In this document: piece by piece, positions 18,457 to 26,626 of the stretch
How the letters are laid out: each line of letters opens with the position of its first letter
How positions within the stretch are numbered: position 1 is the first letter of the stretch
Assembly: GCF_016743815.1 (NCBI RefSeq)
Contig: NZ_CP061035.1
Span: forward strand, 3,164,501-3,228,500
DNA length: 64,000 nucleotides
Source of the DNA: Sphingomonas aliaeris
Lineage (GTDB): Bacteria > Pseudomonadota > Alphaproteobacteria > Sphingomonadales > Sphingomonadaceae
Reading direction: 5' to 3'
Notes under the pieces: generated by a model
What the model saw: the letters and a program-made list of their open reading frames with translations, nothing else
Databases searched by the model: none
Told to the model about the DNA's origin: nothing
Position numbers and translations under genes: made by a program

Positions 18457-18831
18457 ATGCGGCGTACCATCATATCCTCCGTCGCGCTCTGCGCCATCGG
18501 CGCAATCGCCGCGCCCGCTAACGCACAGGACGCAGGATCCGATATCCGCTGCATCCTGGTATCGAACGTATTCGCCCGGATCGAAACCGATGCGACGCGA
18601 AAGCAACTGGCCCAGGCATCAGCCATGTACTTTACCGGACGCGTGACGGCGCGGCTTTCGGCGCCGCAGATCAAGGCGCAGATCCTCGCGCAATCCAAAT
18701 CGGTCGACAAGAATAACGGCGGCCCGATCATGACGGCGTGCGCCAAGAGATTTCAGCAGGATCAGCGCATGATGCAGGGCATCGGGCAGGAATTGCAGAA
18801 GTCCAACCCGATACCGCCCGCGAAGAAATAA
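18457..18831 (+). CDS. small exported protein of unknown function
   Basis: 124 residues. The N-terminus MRRTIISSVALCAIGAIAAP ends in ANAQD, a clear Sec signal with a signal peptidase I site. GGGAGAAG just upstream marks the ATG at 18457. The mature protein is mostly helical (FARIETDATRKQLAQASAMY, RLSAPQIKAQILAQSKSVD) with two cysteines (IRCILV and MTACAKRF) that could form a periplasmic disulfide. Similar short secreted proteins are common in sphingomonads and uncharacterised. It converges with the SDR gene. Confidence 0.7.
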   Translation: MRRTIISSVALCAIGAIAAPANAQDAGSDIRCILVSNVFARIETDATRKQLAQASAMYFTGRVTARLSAPQIKAQILAQSKSVDKNNGGPIMTACAKRFQQDQRMMQGIGQELQKSNPIPPAKK

Positions 18832-18877
18832 GGCGCCGGACACAGTCGCCGTACGTCGGAAAAAGTGAGCGTCCCCG

Positions 18878-19627
18878 TTACCAGGGCTCGCCCGAGGGCC
18901 TGATCTCGGTTTCGAAGGTCCAGGCGTCGCTGGTCTGCTGATGCAGCGCCCAATAGGCGTTTGCGACGGACGCGGGTTGCAGCAGCTCGCGATCCTGCGG
19001 CGCACCCGCGGCCCGCATCCGTTCGCGTACCCAGGCGGTATCGACGCCGGCATCGATGATCAGGTGCGCGACGTGGATCCCCTGCGGTCCCAATTCGCGC
19101 GCCGCCGCCTGCGCGACCGCCCGGATACCGAATTTCGCGCTGGCGAACGCGGCATAGCCGGTTCCGCCGCGCAGGCCAGCGGTCGCTCCGGTAAAGAACA
19201 GCGACCCCCGTCCGCGCGGCAGCATCACCCGCGCGCCTTCCCGCCCGGTCAGGAAACCGGCGAAGCAGGCCAGCTCCCAGACCTTGCGGAACACGCGCGC
19301 GGTCGTTTCCAGCAGCGGGAAGTTCACGTTCGCGCCGATGTTGAACACGACGACCTCGACCGGCGCCGCTGCCTCTGCCTCGTTGATAAAGGCGATGACT
19401 TGTTCCTCCTCACGCGCGTCGAGCGTGCGCGCCTCGGCCCGGCCACCGGCCGCCTCGATCTCGGCCTTCAACGGCAACAACTTGTCGCCGTCGCGGCGCC
19501 CCATGAAGACGATATAGCCTTCGCTAGCGAACTTCCGCGCGATCGCGCCGCCAATATAATCCCCGGCCCCGACGACCACGACGCTGGCATTGCGCGGCGC
19601 CTTGGCGATTGGCGTATCATCACTCAT
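18878..19627 (-). CDS. SDR-family protein with Phe in place of the catalytic Tyr
   Basis: 249 residues with a Rossmann N-terminus VVVVGAGDYIGGAIARKFAS and a conserved VVFNIGANVNFPLLETT region equivalent to the NNAG strand. The active-site block reads FTGATAGLRGGTGYAAFASA then K. The YxxxK motif is therefore FASAK, with Phe at the tyrosine position, and Thr stands near the usual Ser. The C-terminal HVAHLIIDAGVDTAWVRER is shared with an SDR subgroup often found near acyl-CoA genes. It may be a non-classical reductase. It lies 24 nt after the acyl-CoA dehydrogenase stop in the same orientation, and GGGAGA precedes its ATG, so it is likely the last gene of that operon. Confidence 0.85.
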   Translation of the reverse strand: MSDDTPIAKAPRNASVVVVGAGDYIGGAIARKFASEGYIVFMGRRDGDKLLPLKAEIEAAGGRAEARTLDAREEEQVIAFINEAEAAAPVEVVVFNIGANVNFPLLETTARVFRKVWELACFAGFLTGREGARVMLPRGRGSLFFTGATAGLRGGTGYAAFASAKFGIRAVAQAAARELGPQGIHVAHLIIDAGVDTAWVRERMRAAGAPQDRELLQPASVANAYWALHQQTSDAWTFETEIRPSGEPW

Positions 19628-19651
19628 GTCGGGTCTCCCAGGGTGGACAGG

Positions 19652-20737
19652 TCAGGCGGCGGCGGTCAGCGCGATGTAGCGGCTGAGATGGTGGTCCGCG
19701 TCGCCAAGGTCGTGATCAATCATGATCGCGCGCTTCGCATAGTGCGACAGTTCCAGTTCAGCGGTCATGCCGATGCCGCCGTGCAACTGGATCGATTCCT
19801 CCGCGACCCGCGTCGCATTGGTGCCGATTGAATATTTCGCCGCGGCCAGAGCCGTGTCGCGCGCGAGGGTATCGCCGTCAAAAGCGGCGGCAGCGTTGAT
19901 GACGGCGGAGCGCGACTGCTCGATCTCGATCAGCACTTCGGCCATGCGATGCTGCAGCGCCTGGTTGCGGCCGATCGGCGCACCGAACTGAACGCGGGTG
20001 CGCAGATATTCGAGCGTCGTATCCTTCAGCCACGTCATGATGCCGACGCTTTCCGCGCAGACCGCGAGCGTGCCGAGCGCGACGGCGCGGGCGGCTTCCT
20101 GCTCCCCGCCGATCCGCGCATCGCCGGGCGCCGCCACGTCGATCAGGCGTATATCGGCGGCGCGTTGACCGTCGTTGGTCGCATAGCCGCGGATCTCGAC
20201 CCCTTCGGTCTTGGCGGGAACGACGAACAGACCGAAGGTGCCGTCTTCCGTCCGGGCCGAAACCACCAGCAGATCGGCCGCCTCGCCGAAGGACACGACC
20301 GCCTTGGCCCCGTTCAACCGCCAGCCATCGCCATCGGTCGTCGCGCGGGTCTGCACGTCGGTCCAGTCGTAGCGCGATTGCGGTTCGTACAAAGCGATCG
20401 TCGGGATCGTTTCGCCGGCGATGACGGCTTCGAGCACGTTGGTCGGAAGCACGCTGCCGGCCATCAACGTCGCCAGAACAGGTTCCCCGACCAAAGCGTT
20501 GCCGAGCGTCTCGAACACCGCGACGACATCGAACGGGGATCCGCCGAAGCCGCCCCGCGCTTCGTCGAACAGCGCGCCGATCGCACCGATCTCCGCCAAT
20601 TGACCCCAGGTTTCCCGGTCGTGACCGGGGGTTTCCTTCGCCGCGGCACGGCGGCGTGCGATGCTGTAGCGCTCGCGAAGCGAACGCGAGAGAACGTCGA
20701 CCAGCGCCTGCCGGTCTTCACCAAGTGTGAAATCCAT
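19652..20737 (-). CDS. acyl-CoA dehydrogenase family protein (shorter partner)
   Basis: 361 residues starting MDFTLGEDRQALVDVLSRSL. Acyl-CoA dehydrogenase features are GGFGGSPFDVVAVFETLGNA in the N-terminal helical domain, LNGAKAVVSFGEAADLLVV in the beta domain, and a C-terminal RVAEESIQLHGGIGMTAELE, the FAD-binding family signature. In many Actinobacteria and sphingomonads, pairs of adjacent acyl-CoA dehydrogenases form heterotetramers acting on steroid side chains or other bulky CoA esters. The partner gene sits 13 nt upstream in the same direction. The substrate cannot be read from the sequence. Confidence 0.9.
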   Translation of the reverse strand: MDFTLGEDRQALVDVLSRSLRERYSIARRRAAAKETPGHDRETWGQLAEIGAIGALFDEARGGFGGSPFDVVAVFETLGNALVGEPVLATLMAGSVLPTNVLEAVIAGETIPTIALYEPQSRYDWTDVQTRATTDGDGWRLNGAKAVVSFGEAADLLVVSARTEDGTFGLFVVPAKTEGVEIRGYATNDGQRAADIRLIDVAAPGDARIGGEQEAARAVALGTLAVCAESVGIMTWLKDTTLEYLRTRVQFGAPIGRNQALQHRMAEVLIEIEQSRSAVINAAAAFDGDTLARDTALAAAKYSIGTNATRVAEESIQLHGGIGMTAELELSHYAKRAIMIDHDLGDADHHLSRYIALTAAA

Positions 20738-20750
20738 GAGTGTGCAGTCC

Positions 20751-21947
20751 TTACAGGTCGAGAATGGCTTTGGTGATGATGTTCTTCTGGATCTCGTTGG
20801 ATCCGCCGAAGATCGTCAGCTTGCGAAGGTTGAGGTAGGTCGGCGTGATCGGCGCGGCATAGTCCGGCCCCACGGGTTCCTCATTATGTCCGTCCTCGAG
20901 CGCTTCGGGCAGGAACGGCTGCGCATAGGGCCCGATCGCGCGGCGGGTGAGCGAGCTGATCTCCTGCCGGATCTCGGTACCGCGGATCTTGAGCATCGAG
21001 CTTTCCGCCCCCGGTGCGCCGCCCGCCGCCGCCGCCGCGACGACGCGCATCGTCGTCGTCTGGAGATTGGCGAGCGCGATCTCCACCCGCGCGAGCCGCG
21101 CCGCGAACAGGGGATCGCGCGCCAGCGGCACGCCGTTCGCCTTCTCCTTCTGCGCGATCTGCTTCAGCCAGCCGAGCGCCGCACGCGACTGGCCCAGCCC
21201 CGCCATCGACGTCCGTTCGTAGGTCAGCAGATACTTGGCGTAGGTCCAGCCGCGGCCTTCCTCGCCCAACAGATTTTCGGCCGGGACGCGCACGTCGGTG
21301 AAGAAGATCTCGTTCACCTCATGATCGCCGTCCAGCGTGATGATCGGCCGGACCTCGACGCCCGGCGCCGTCATATCGACGAGCAGGAAGGAGATTCCCT
21401 GTTGCCGCGACCCGCTATTGTCGGTGCGGACGAGGCAGAAGATCATGTTGGCGTGCTGGCCCATCGTGGTCCAGGTCTTCTGGCCGTTGACGATGTAATG
21501 ATCGCCGTCGCGCACCGCGACCGTACGGACGCTGGCGAGATCCGAACCCGCGCCGGGTTCCGAATAGCCCTGGCACCACCAGTCGTCGCCGCGCAGCATG
21601 CGGGGCAGCCAGTGCGCCTTTTGCTCTTCGCTACCATATTTGATCAGCACCGGGGCCAGCATGTTGAGTCCGAACGGAATGACCGGCGGCGTGTGCGCCA
21701 GCGCGGATTCCTGTTCGTAGATGAATTTCTGCGTCACCGACCAGCCGGCGCCGCCATATTCCGCCGGCCAATGCGGCGCGAGCCAGCCCTTGCGCGACAG
21801 GATCGATTGCCATTCCTGGATGTCGGCCTTGCTGAGATTTCGACCGCCGCGAACCTTGTCGGACAGGCGGGCGGGCAGTTCTTCGGCGAGGAAGGTGCGC
21901 ACTTCGGCGCGGAACGCTTCCTCTTCGGGGGTATAGGCGAGGTCCAT
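20751..21947 (-). CDS. acyl-CoA dehydrogenase family protein (longer partner)
   Basis: 398 residues starting MDLAYTPEEEAFRAEVRTFL with AAGGAG immediately upstream. The family blocks are present: QGYSEPGAGSDLASVRTVAV, IVNGQKTWTTMGQHANMIFC, VRVPAENLLGEEGRGWTYAK, and a C-terminal FGGSNEIQKNIITKAIL. An upstream in-frame ATG at 22034 adds a proline- and arginine-rich stretch without family similarity and was rejected. It heads the operon with the shorter dehydrogenase and the SDR. The set probably carries out the dehydrogenation steps of a CoA-ester degradation pathway. Confidence 0.92.
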   Translation of the reverse strand: MDLAYTPEEEAFRAEVRTFLAEELPARLSDKVRGGRNLSKADIQEWQSILSRKGWLAPHWPAEYGGAGWSVTQKFIYEQESALAHTPPVIPFGLNMLAPVLIKYGSEEQKAHWLPRMLRGDDWWCQGYSEPGAGSDLASVRTVAVRDGDHYIVNGQKTWTTMGQHANMIFCLVRTDNSGSRQQGISFLLVDMTAPGVEVRPIITLDGDHEVNEIFFTDVRVPAENLLGEEGRGWTYAKYLLTYERTSMAGLGQSRAALGWLKQIAQKEKANGVPLARDPLFAARLARVEIALANLQTTTMRVVAAAAAGGAPGAESSMLKIRGTEIRQEISSLTRRAIGPYAQPFLPEALEDGHNEEPVGPDYAAPITPTYLNLRKLTIFGGSNEIQKNIITKAILDL

Positions 21948-22300
21948 AACTCTCCTTGCGCCGCGCCTGCGCGCGGTCGTTTGCTGACACCGGATGCCTG
22001 CGCCAGGCAGGGGGCGGGATGCAAGCGATAGCATCGCCCCGCAGAACCAGTATCTGATCTTGGTGCTAATTCTGCACTCACCTTATTCGATCCCCAAGGG
22101 CGAAATCGCATGTTTCGGCAAACACGGCATCAGCGAGTTCTGAAATAGATCTTGCTGCTTCCTGCATGGTCGGTATCATCCCACGAAAATGAACGCAGGA
22201 TAGTCAGTGACGAAGCTGGCCGCGCTGGTCTGATCGAAGACCTCTACGCCGCCGAACCTTCCGACGAAATTATCCCCGTATTCCCCTGTGGAGAGATGTG
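21948..22300. other. 353-nt divergent intergenic region
   Basis: It separates the acyl-CoA dehydrogenase operon (minus) from the isomerase-like gene (plus) and should hold both promoters. The stretch from about 22045 to 22200 is AT-richer than the flanking genes. No coding frame with a credible start, no RNA gene and no clear operator palindrome were found by eye. Confidence 0.5.
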
Positions 22301-22912
22301 ATGTCCGCAACGATCGACTTCTATTTCGATTTCGGAAGCCCGAACGCCTATCTCTGCCTGCGCGCGCTGCCGGGGATCGAGGCGCGCATCGGCAAGGTCT
22401 TCACGATCAAGCCGGTACTGCTGGGCGGCGTGTTCAAGGCGACGAACAACCGTTCCCCGGTCGAGGCGTTCGCCGGCATCCCCGCCAAGCTCGCTTATGA
22501 CCGGATGGAGATCGAACGGTTCTGCAAGCGCCACGGCATCACCGCATTCAAGTTCAACCCGTTCTTCCCGATTAACACGCTGATCCTGATGCGCGGCGCG
22601 CACGCGGCGGCGAAGCTGGGCGTGCTCGACCGCTATATCGAGGCGGTGGCAAGCGCGATGTGGGAGCGGGAGTTGAACGCCGGCGACCCGCAGGTTCTCG
22701 CGACGATACTGACCGAGGCCGGGTTGCCGACCGAGGACCTGTTCCGCGAGGCGCAGACGCCCGAGGTCAAGCAGGCGCTGATCGATGCGACGCAGGAGCT
22801 GATCGATCGCGGCGGGTTCGGTATTCCCACTTTCTTCGTCGGGGACGAGATGTTCTTCGGCAAGGACCGGTTGCGCGAGGTTGAGAACGAGTTCGTCCGC
22901 GAGCGCGCTTGA
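22301..22912 (+). CDS. 2-hydroxychromene-2-carboxylate isomerase-like DsbA-family protein
   Basis: 203 residues starting MSATIDFYFDFGSPNAYLCL. FDFGSPNAYL matches the active-site serine region of kappa-class GST-like HCCA isomerases, where Ser replaces the CxxC of DsbA. Further family segments are PVLLGGVFKATNNRSP, NPFFPINTLILMRGA and a cis-Pro region GFGIPTFFVGDEMFFGKDRL. HCCA isomerases act in naphthalene and polycyclic aromatic degradation, but many homologues with this architecture have other or unknown substrates. The ATG at 22301 is favoured over the GTG one codon earlier because of the spacing to GGAGAG. It neighbours a divergent acyl-CoA catabolic operon. Confidence 0.88.
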   Translation: MSATIDFYFDFGSPNAYLCLRALPGIEARIGKVFTIKPVLLGGVFKATNNRSPVEAFAGIPAKLAYDRMEIERFCKRHGITAFKFNPFFPINTLILMRGAHAAAKLGVLDRYIEAVASAMWERELNAGDPQVLATILTEAGLPTEDLFREAQTPEVKQALIDATQELIDRGGFGIPTFFVGDEMFFGKDRLREVENEFVRERA

Positions 22913-22968
22913 TGTGCGGGGCGCCCGGTTCTATTTCGACACGCTGACGACCGGGCAGGAGCGGAACG

Positions 22969-23487
22969 ATGCAGTGGAGCGAGTTGGGCGATCAGCCCTG
23001 TTCCTTTTCGCGGACGATGTCGGTGATCGGCGACCGTTGGTCGCTGATGATCCTGCGCGATTGCTTCATGAAAGTGCGCCGGTTCGACGACTTCCACGAT
23101 CGTCTCGGCATCGGTCGCCCGATTCTGACCGATCGGCTGAAGAAACTGGTGGATCATTTCGTGCTGACGAAAGTGGCGTATCAGCAGAATCCGGTACGAT
23201 ACGAATATCGCCTGACGCAGAAGGGCCTCGATCTGTATCCTGTCATCATGTCGATCGTGCATTGGGGCGATGTGCACATGGCCGATCGCAAGGGTCGCCC
23301 GGTACTGCATCGGCACACTGATTGTGGCCATCAGTTCGATCCGGTGCTGACCTGTTCGGAATGCGCGGGCGAAGTCCTGCCGCGCTCGGTGGCGATCCTG
23401 CCCGGTCCCGGTGCGCGCGACCCGATCCATCTGCCGCCGGTGCCCGTCAACAAAGCGCCAAGGACGCGCGCCAAACCAGGGGCTTGA
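22969..23487 (+). CDS. HxlR-family winged-helix transcriptional regulator
   Basis: 172 residues. The HxlR domain occupies residues 5-105: PCSFSRTMSVIGDRWSLMIL, the recognition region FDDFHDRLGIGRPILTDRL and the wing VRYEYRLTQKGLDLYPVIMS. The C-terminal 60 residues contain HRHTDCGHQFDPVLTCSECA, a Cys/His cluster that could bind a metal or respond to redox. This is typical of the longer members of the family. It lies 56 nt downstream of the isomerase gene in the same direction and may control it or the divergent catabolic operon. Confidence 0.9.
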   Translation: MQWSELGDQPCSFSRTMSVIGDRWSLMILRDCFMKVRRFDDFHDRLGIGRPILTDRLKKLVDHFVLTKVAYQQNPVRYEYRLTQKGLDLYPVIMSIVHWGDVHMADRKGRPVLHRHTDCGHQFDPVLTCSECAGEVLPRSVAILPGPGARDPIHLPPVPVNKAPRTRAKPGA

Positions 23488-23545
23488 CCGTAGCCTCGCC
23501 AACCGCTTGCTATGCCGGATGATCCCCAGTTCAGGAAAATCGGCA

Positions 23546-26410
23546 ATGTCATCCCTTCTCGGACGCCTGGGCGTCGCGGCGCTTCTCGCCGGCACGATCC
23601 TGGCGCCCGCCGCCGCGCAGAAGCGCGTGAAACCCGCACCCGCCGCGCCGGCCGCAATCGTCGTCCCGCCGATCGCCTTCACCGAACGTACGCTGGCCAA
23701 CGGGCTGAAGGTTATCGCGATCCGCGACACGACGACGCCGAACGTCACGACGCAGGTATGGTACGATGTCGGATCCAAGCACGATCCGGAGGGCCGGTCG
23801 GGCTTCGCGCATCTGTTCGAGCATATATTGTCGCGCAAGACGGTGAACATGCCGTACAATGCGATCAACCAGTTGACCGAGGATGTCGGCGGTCAGCGCA
23901 ACGCATCGACCTGGTTCGATCGCACCAACTATTACGAGATCGTCCCCGCGCAATATCTCGAGACGATGTTGTGGACTCACGCCGAGCGGATGGCGCGCCC
24001 TGTGGTGGACCAGCAGGTGTTCGAAACCGAACGCAACGTCGTGAAGGAGGAGCTACGCCAGCGCGTGCTCGCCCCGCCATATGGGCGGATGCGGCTGGTG
24101 CTGGACGAGAACAGCTACGACACGCTGCCGATGCGGCGGCCGGGCATTGGCAGCCTGGACCAGCTGAACGCCGCGACGCTGGAGGATGCCCGCGCCTTCC
24201 ACGAGGCATTCTACGGCCCCGACACCGCAACACTGATCGTGTCCGGCAATTTCGATCCGAAGCGGCTCGACACGCTGATCGACAAATATTTCGGATCGAT
24301 CGCCCGGCGGCCCAACCCTATCCCGCTCGCGGTCAAGGCGACGGAAAAGGCGCGGACGCAGGCGCGGACCGTGACTGCCTATGCCCCCAACGTGCCGCTG
24401 CCGATGATCGTATCGACATGGCGCATTCCGGGATCGAGCAGCGCCGATCTTGCCGCGCTGGAAGTGCTGGACGGTGTGCTGGCGGGTGGCGAGAATTCGC
24501 GCCTGTACCGCGCGCTGGTGCGCGACAAGCAGATCGCGTCCAGCGCGGGCGTCCAGTTGCAGGACGTCGAGAATGGCGGCTTCTTCGCGCCCAGCGTTAC
24601 GCTGGCGAGCGGACGGACCGTTGCCGAGGCGGAGCCCGCGCTCGCGGCAGAGATCGCGCGGGTGCGCGACGAGCCGGTGACCGCCGCCGAACTGGCCGAG
24701 GCGAAGAACGAAATCCTCGCGAACGCATTGCAGGAGCGGGAGACATTCGACGGCCGCGCCTTCGCAATTGGTGAGGCGCTGGTCCGCACTGGCGATCCGC
24801 TGGCGCTCGACCGGCGGCTGGCGCTGGTCGGCAAGGTCACGGTTGCCGACGTGCAGCGTGTCGCGCGCACCTATCTGATGCCCGAGAAGCGCGTCGATAT
24901 CCGGTATCTGGATGAGGGTCAGCGTCCGGCGGGCGCGAAGGATGCGTGGGCGAACCCCGTGCCGATGCCGGTCTGGGCGTCCGTGCCGCCTGCGACCCAG
25001 CCACCGCTTGCGCTCGCAGCCGAAGGCCAGCGCCAGGCCCCGCCAGCACCGGGCACGGCAGTACCGGTGATCGCGCCGACGATCGTCGAGAGCACATTGT
25101 CGAACGGCATGGCGTTCGTCGCCGCGCGCACCGGGCAGGTTCCGGTGGCAACGCTGGCACTGGTCATCAAGGGCGGCGCATCGACCGATCCGCGCGGCCG
25201 CGCCGGACTTGCCTCGATGGTCGCCGATATCGCGACGCAAGGGACCAAGTCGCGCAGCGCCGAACAGATTGCGGCGGAGATCGAGGCATTGGGCGCACAG
25301 ATCGATACGCAGGCGGGTCCGGACGGGACGATCCTGACGATCACCGGCCCGGTTACCACACTGGCAAAGGCCGGCGCGGTGCTCGCCGATATCGTACAGA
25401 ATCCCGCATTCGCCCCGGCCGAGGTGGAGCGTCGCCGCCGCCAGACGCTGGATCGCCTATCCGTTACGCTAAAGAACCCCGGTGCCCTGGCCAGCATCGC
25501 GCTCCAGCCGGTCAGCTATGGCGCAGCGCCGTACGGCATGGTGCCGACACCGGTCAGCGTCGCCGCGATTACCCCTGCCGATATCGCTGCGGCCCATGCG
25601 CGCTGGTGGCGGCCCGAACTTGCGACGTTGGTCGTGACCGGCGGGATCGATCCGGCAGAAGCACGGCGCATCGGCGAGCAACTGTTCGCCGCCTGGCGTC
25701 CGGCAGGCACCGCGCCGGTCCTGCCAGGCGCACAGGCCGGTACGCCCTCCAAGCCGCGGCTAGTGGTGATCGACATGCCCGGCGCCGGGCAAGCCGCGGT
25801 CGCCGCCGCGGTGCGTAGTATCGATCGCGCCGATCCACGCTGGTTCGACCTTCAGGTCGCCAATGCGGCGCTGGGTGCCGGGTCGAACGGACGCCTTTTC
25901 CAGGAAATCCGCGTCAAGCGCGCCTTGTCATACGGCGCCTACAGCAACGTGGCGGCGCGCGCCGATGCCGGCTTGCTGACCGCGACCACGCAGACGAAGA
26001 ACGAAAGCGCCCCCGAGGTCGTCCAGATCTTCCTTACCGAGTTCGACCGGCTGGGCCGTGAACCGCTCGCGGCGGATGCGGTGGCCAAGCGCAAGGTGTT
26101 CCTGTCCGGCGGATTGACACGGCAGGCGGCGACCAGTCGCGGATTCGGCGTGACGATCGCGTCGCTGATCCTGCAAGGCGTCCCCGCCGCCAAGGCGGCG
26201 CAACTGCCCGCGGAGATCGATGCGGTCACGCCTGCAGGCGCAAGTGCGGTCGCCAGGGAAAACGTATCGGGCGCGGGCGCGAGCATCGTCGTGGTGGGAG
26301 ATTCCAAGCTGTTCATCGACCGGCTGCGCGCGATCCGTCCGGATGTGGAGTTGATCCGTGCGGATGCGCTGAACCTGGACGATCTGTCGTTGGTGGTGGC
26401 CGCGAAGTAG
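23546..26410 (+). CDS. secreted two-module M16 family zinc metallopeptidase
   Basis: 954 residues with a Sec signal MSSLLGRLGVAALLAGTILA and AGGAAA upstream of the ATG. The first M16 module carries the inverted zinc motif HLFEH in GFAHLFEHILS, with the third ligand expected in ERNVVKEELRQR. An M16 C-terminal domain follows. The second module (STLSNGMAFVAARTGQVPVA) lacks the HxxEH motif, as expected for the structural half of the protein. It ends with another M16C domain (YGAYSNVAARADAGLLTATT). Such pitrilysin-like proteins degrade peptides in the periplasm. Upstream in-frame starts (23411, 23519) lack a signal. It reads alone, with a 216-nt gap before the TonB receptor. Confidence 0.9.
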   Translation: MSSLLGRLGVAALLAGTILAPAAAQKRVKPAPAAPAAIVVPPIAFTERTLANGLKVIAIRDTTTPNVTTQVWYDVGSKHDPEGRSGFAHLFEHILSRKTVNMPYNAINQLTEDVGGQRNASTWFDRTNYYEIVPAQYLETMLWTHAERMARPVVDQQVFETERNVVKEELRQRVLAPPYGRMRLVLDENSYDTLPMRRPGIGSLDQLNAATLEDARAFHEAFYGPDTATLIVSGNFDPKRLDTLIDKYFGSIARRPNPIPLAVKATEKARTQARTVTAYAPNVPLPMIVSTWRIPGSSSADLAALEVLDGVLAGGENSRLYRALVRDKQIASSAGVQLQDVENGGFFAPSVTLASGRTVAEAEPALAAEIARVRDEPVTAAELAEAKNEILANALQERETFDGRAFAIGEALVRTGDPLALDRRLALVGKVTVADVQRVARTYLMPEKRVDIRYLDEGQRPAGAKDAWANPVPMPVWASVPPATQPPLALAAEGQRQAPPAPGTAVPVIAPTIVESTLSNGMAFVAARTGQVPVATLALVIKGGASTDPRGRAGLASMVADIATQGTKSRSAEQIAAEIEALGAQIDTQAGPDGTILTITGPVTTLAKAGAVLADIVQNPAFAPAEVERRRRQTLDRLSVTLKNPGALASIALQPVSYGAAPYGMVPTPVSVAAITPADIAAAHARWWRPELATLVVTGGIDPAEARRIGEQLFAAWRPAGTAPVLPGAQAGTPSKPRLVVIDMPGAGQAAVAAAVRSIDRADPRWFDLQVANAALGAGSNGRLFQEIRVKRALSYGAYSNVAARADAGLLTATTQTKNESAPEVVQIFLTEFDRLGREPLAADAVAKRKVFLSGGLTRQAATSRGFGVTIASLILQGVPAAKAAQLPAEIDAVTPAGASAVARENVSGAGASIVVVGDSKLFIDRLRAIRPDVELIRADALNLDDLSLVVAAK

Positions 26411-26537
26411 AGTTCCCGCTTACCTCTCGCACCCCGAAACAAGCCCGAGGTGCGAGGGCAAGGGTAATTCCCTCCCCGCACAGACCGCACTGTGACAAAA
26501 ACCACACATTTTGCTGCACCGCAAAAGTGTAATTTTG

Positions 26538-26555
26538 CCGTCATCGAACCATCAC
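26538..26555 (+). promoter_or_regulatory. candidate Pho box upstream of the receptor-phytase operon
   Basis: Two 7-nt units, CCGTCAT and CCATCAC, are separated by CGAA, the 7-4-7 spacing of PhoB sites (consensus CTGTCAT-N4-CTGTCAY). They match at six and five positions respectively. A second, weaker arrangement, CTGTGAC-AAAA-ACCACAC, lies at 26490-26507. The position 72 nt before the receptor ATG, and the phytase downstream, fit phosphate-starvation control. Read by eye only. Confidence 0.45.
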
Positions 26556-26626
26556 AAAAGCCCAACCAAACTGACCGGAAGCGCACCTAGAGGCCAGTCC
26601 CAACGGGGACTGGTTTCGAGGGCGTT

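Noticed and set aside
26425..26456. Hairpin CTCGCACC/GGTGCGAG after the M16 protease
   Set aside because: The long 14-nt or larger loop and the lack of a T tract make intrinsic termination doubtful.
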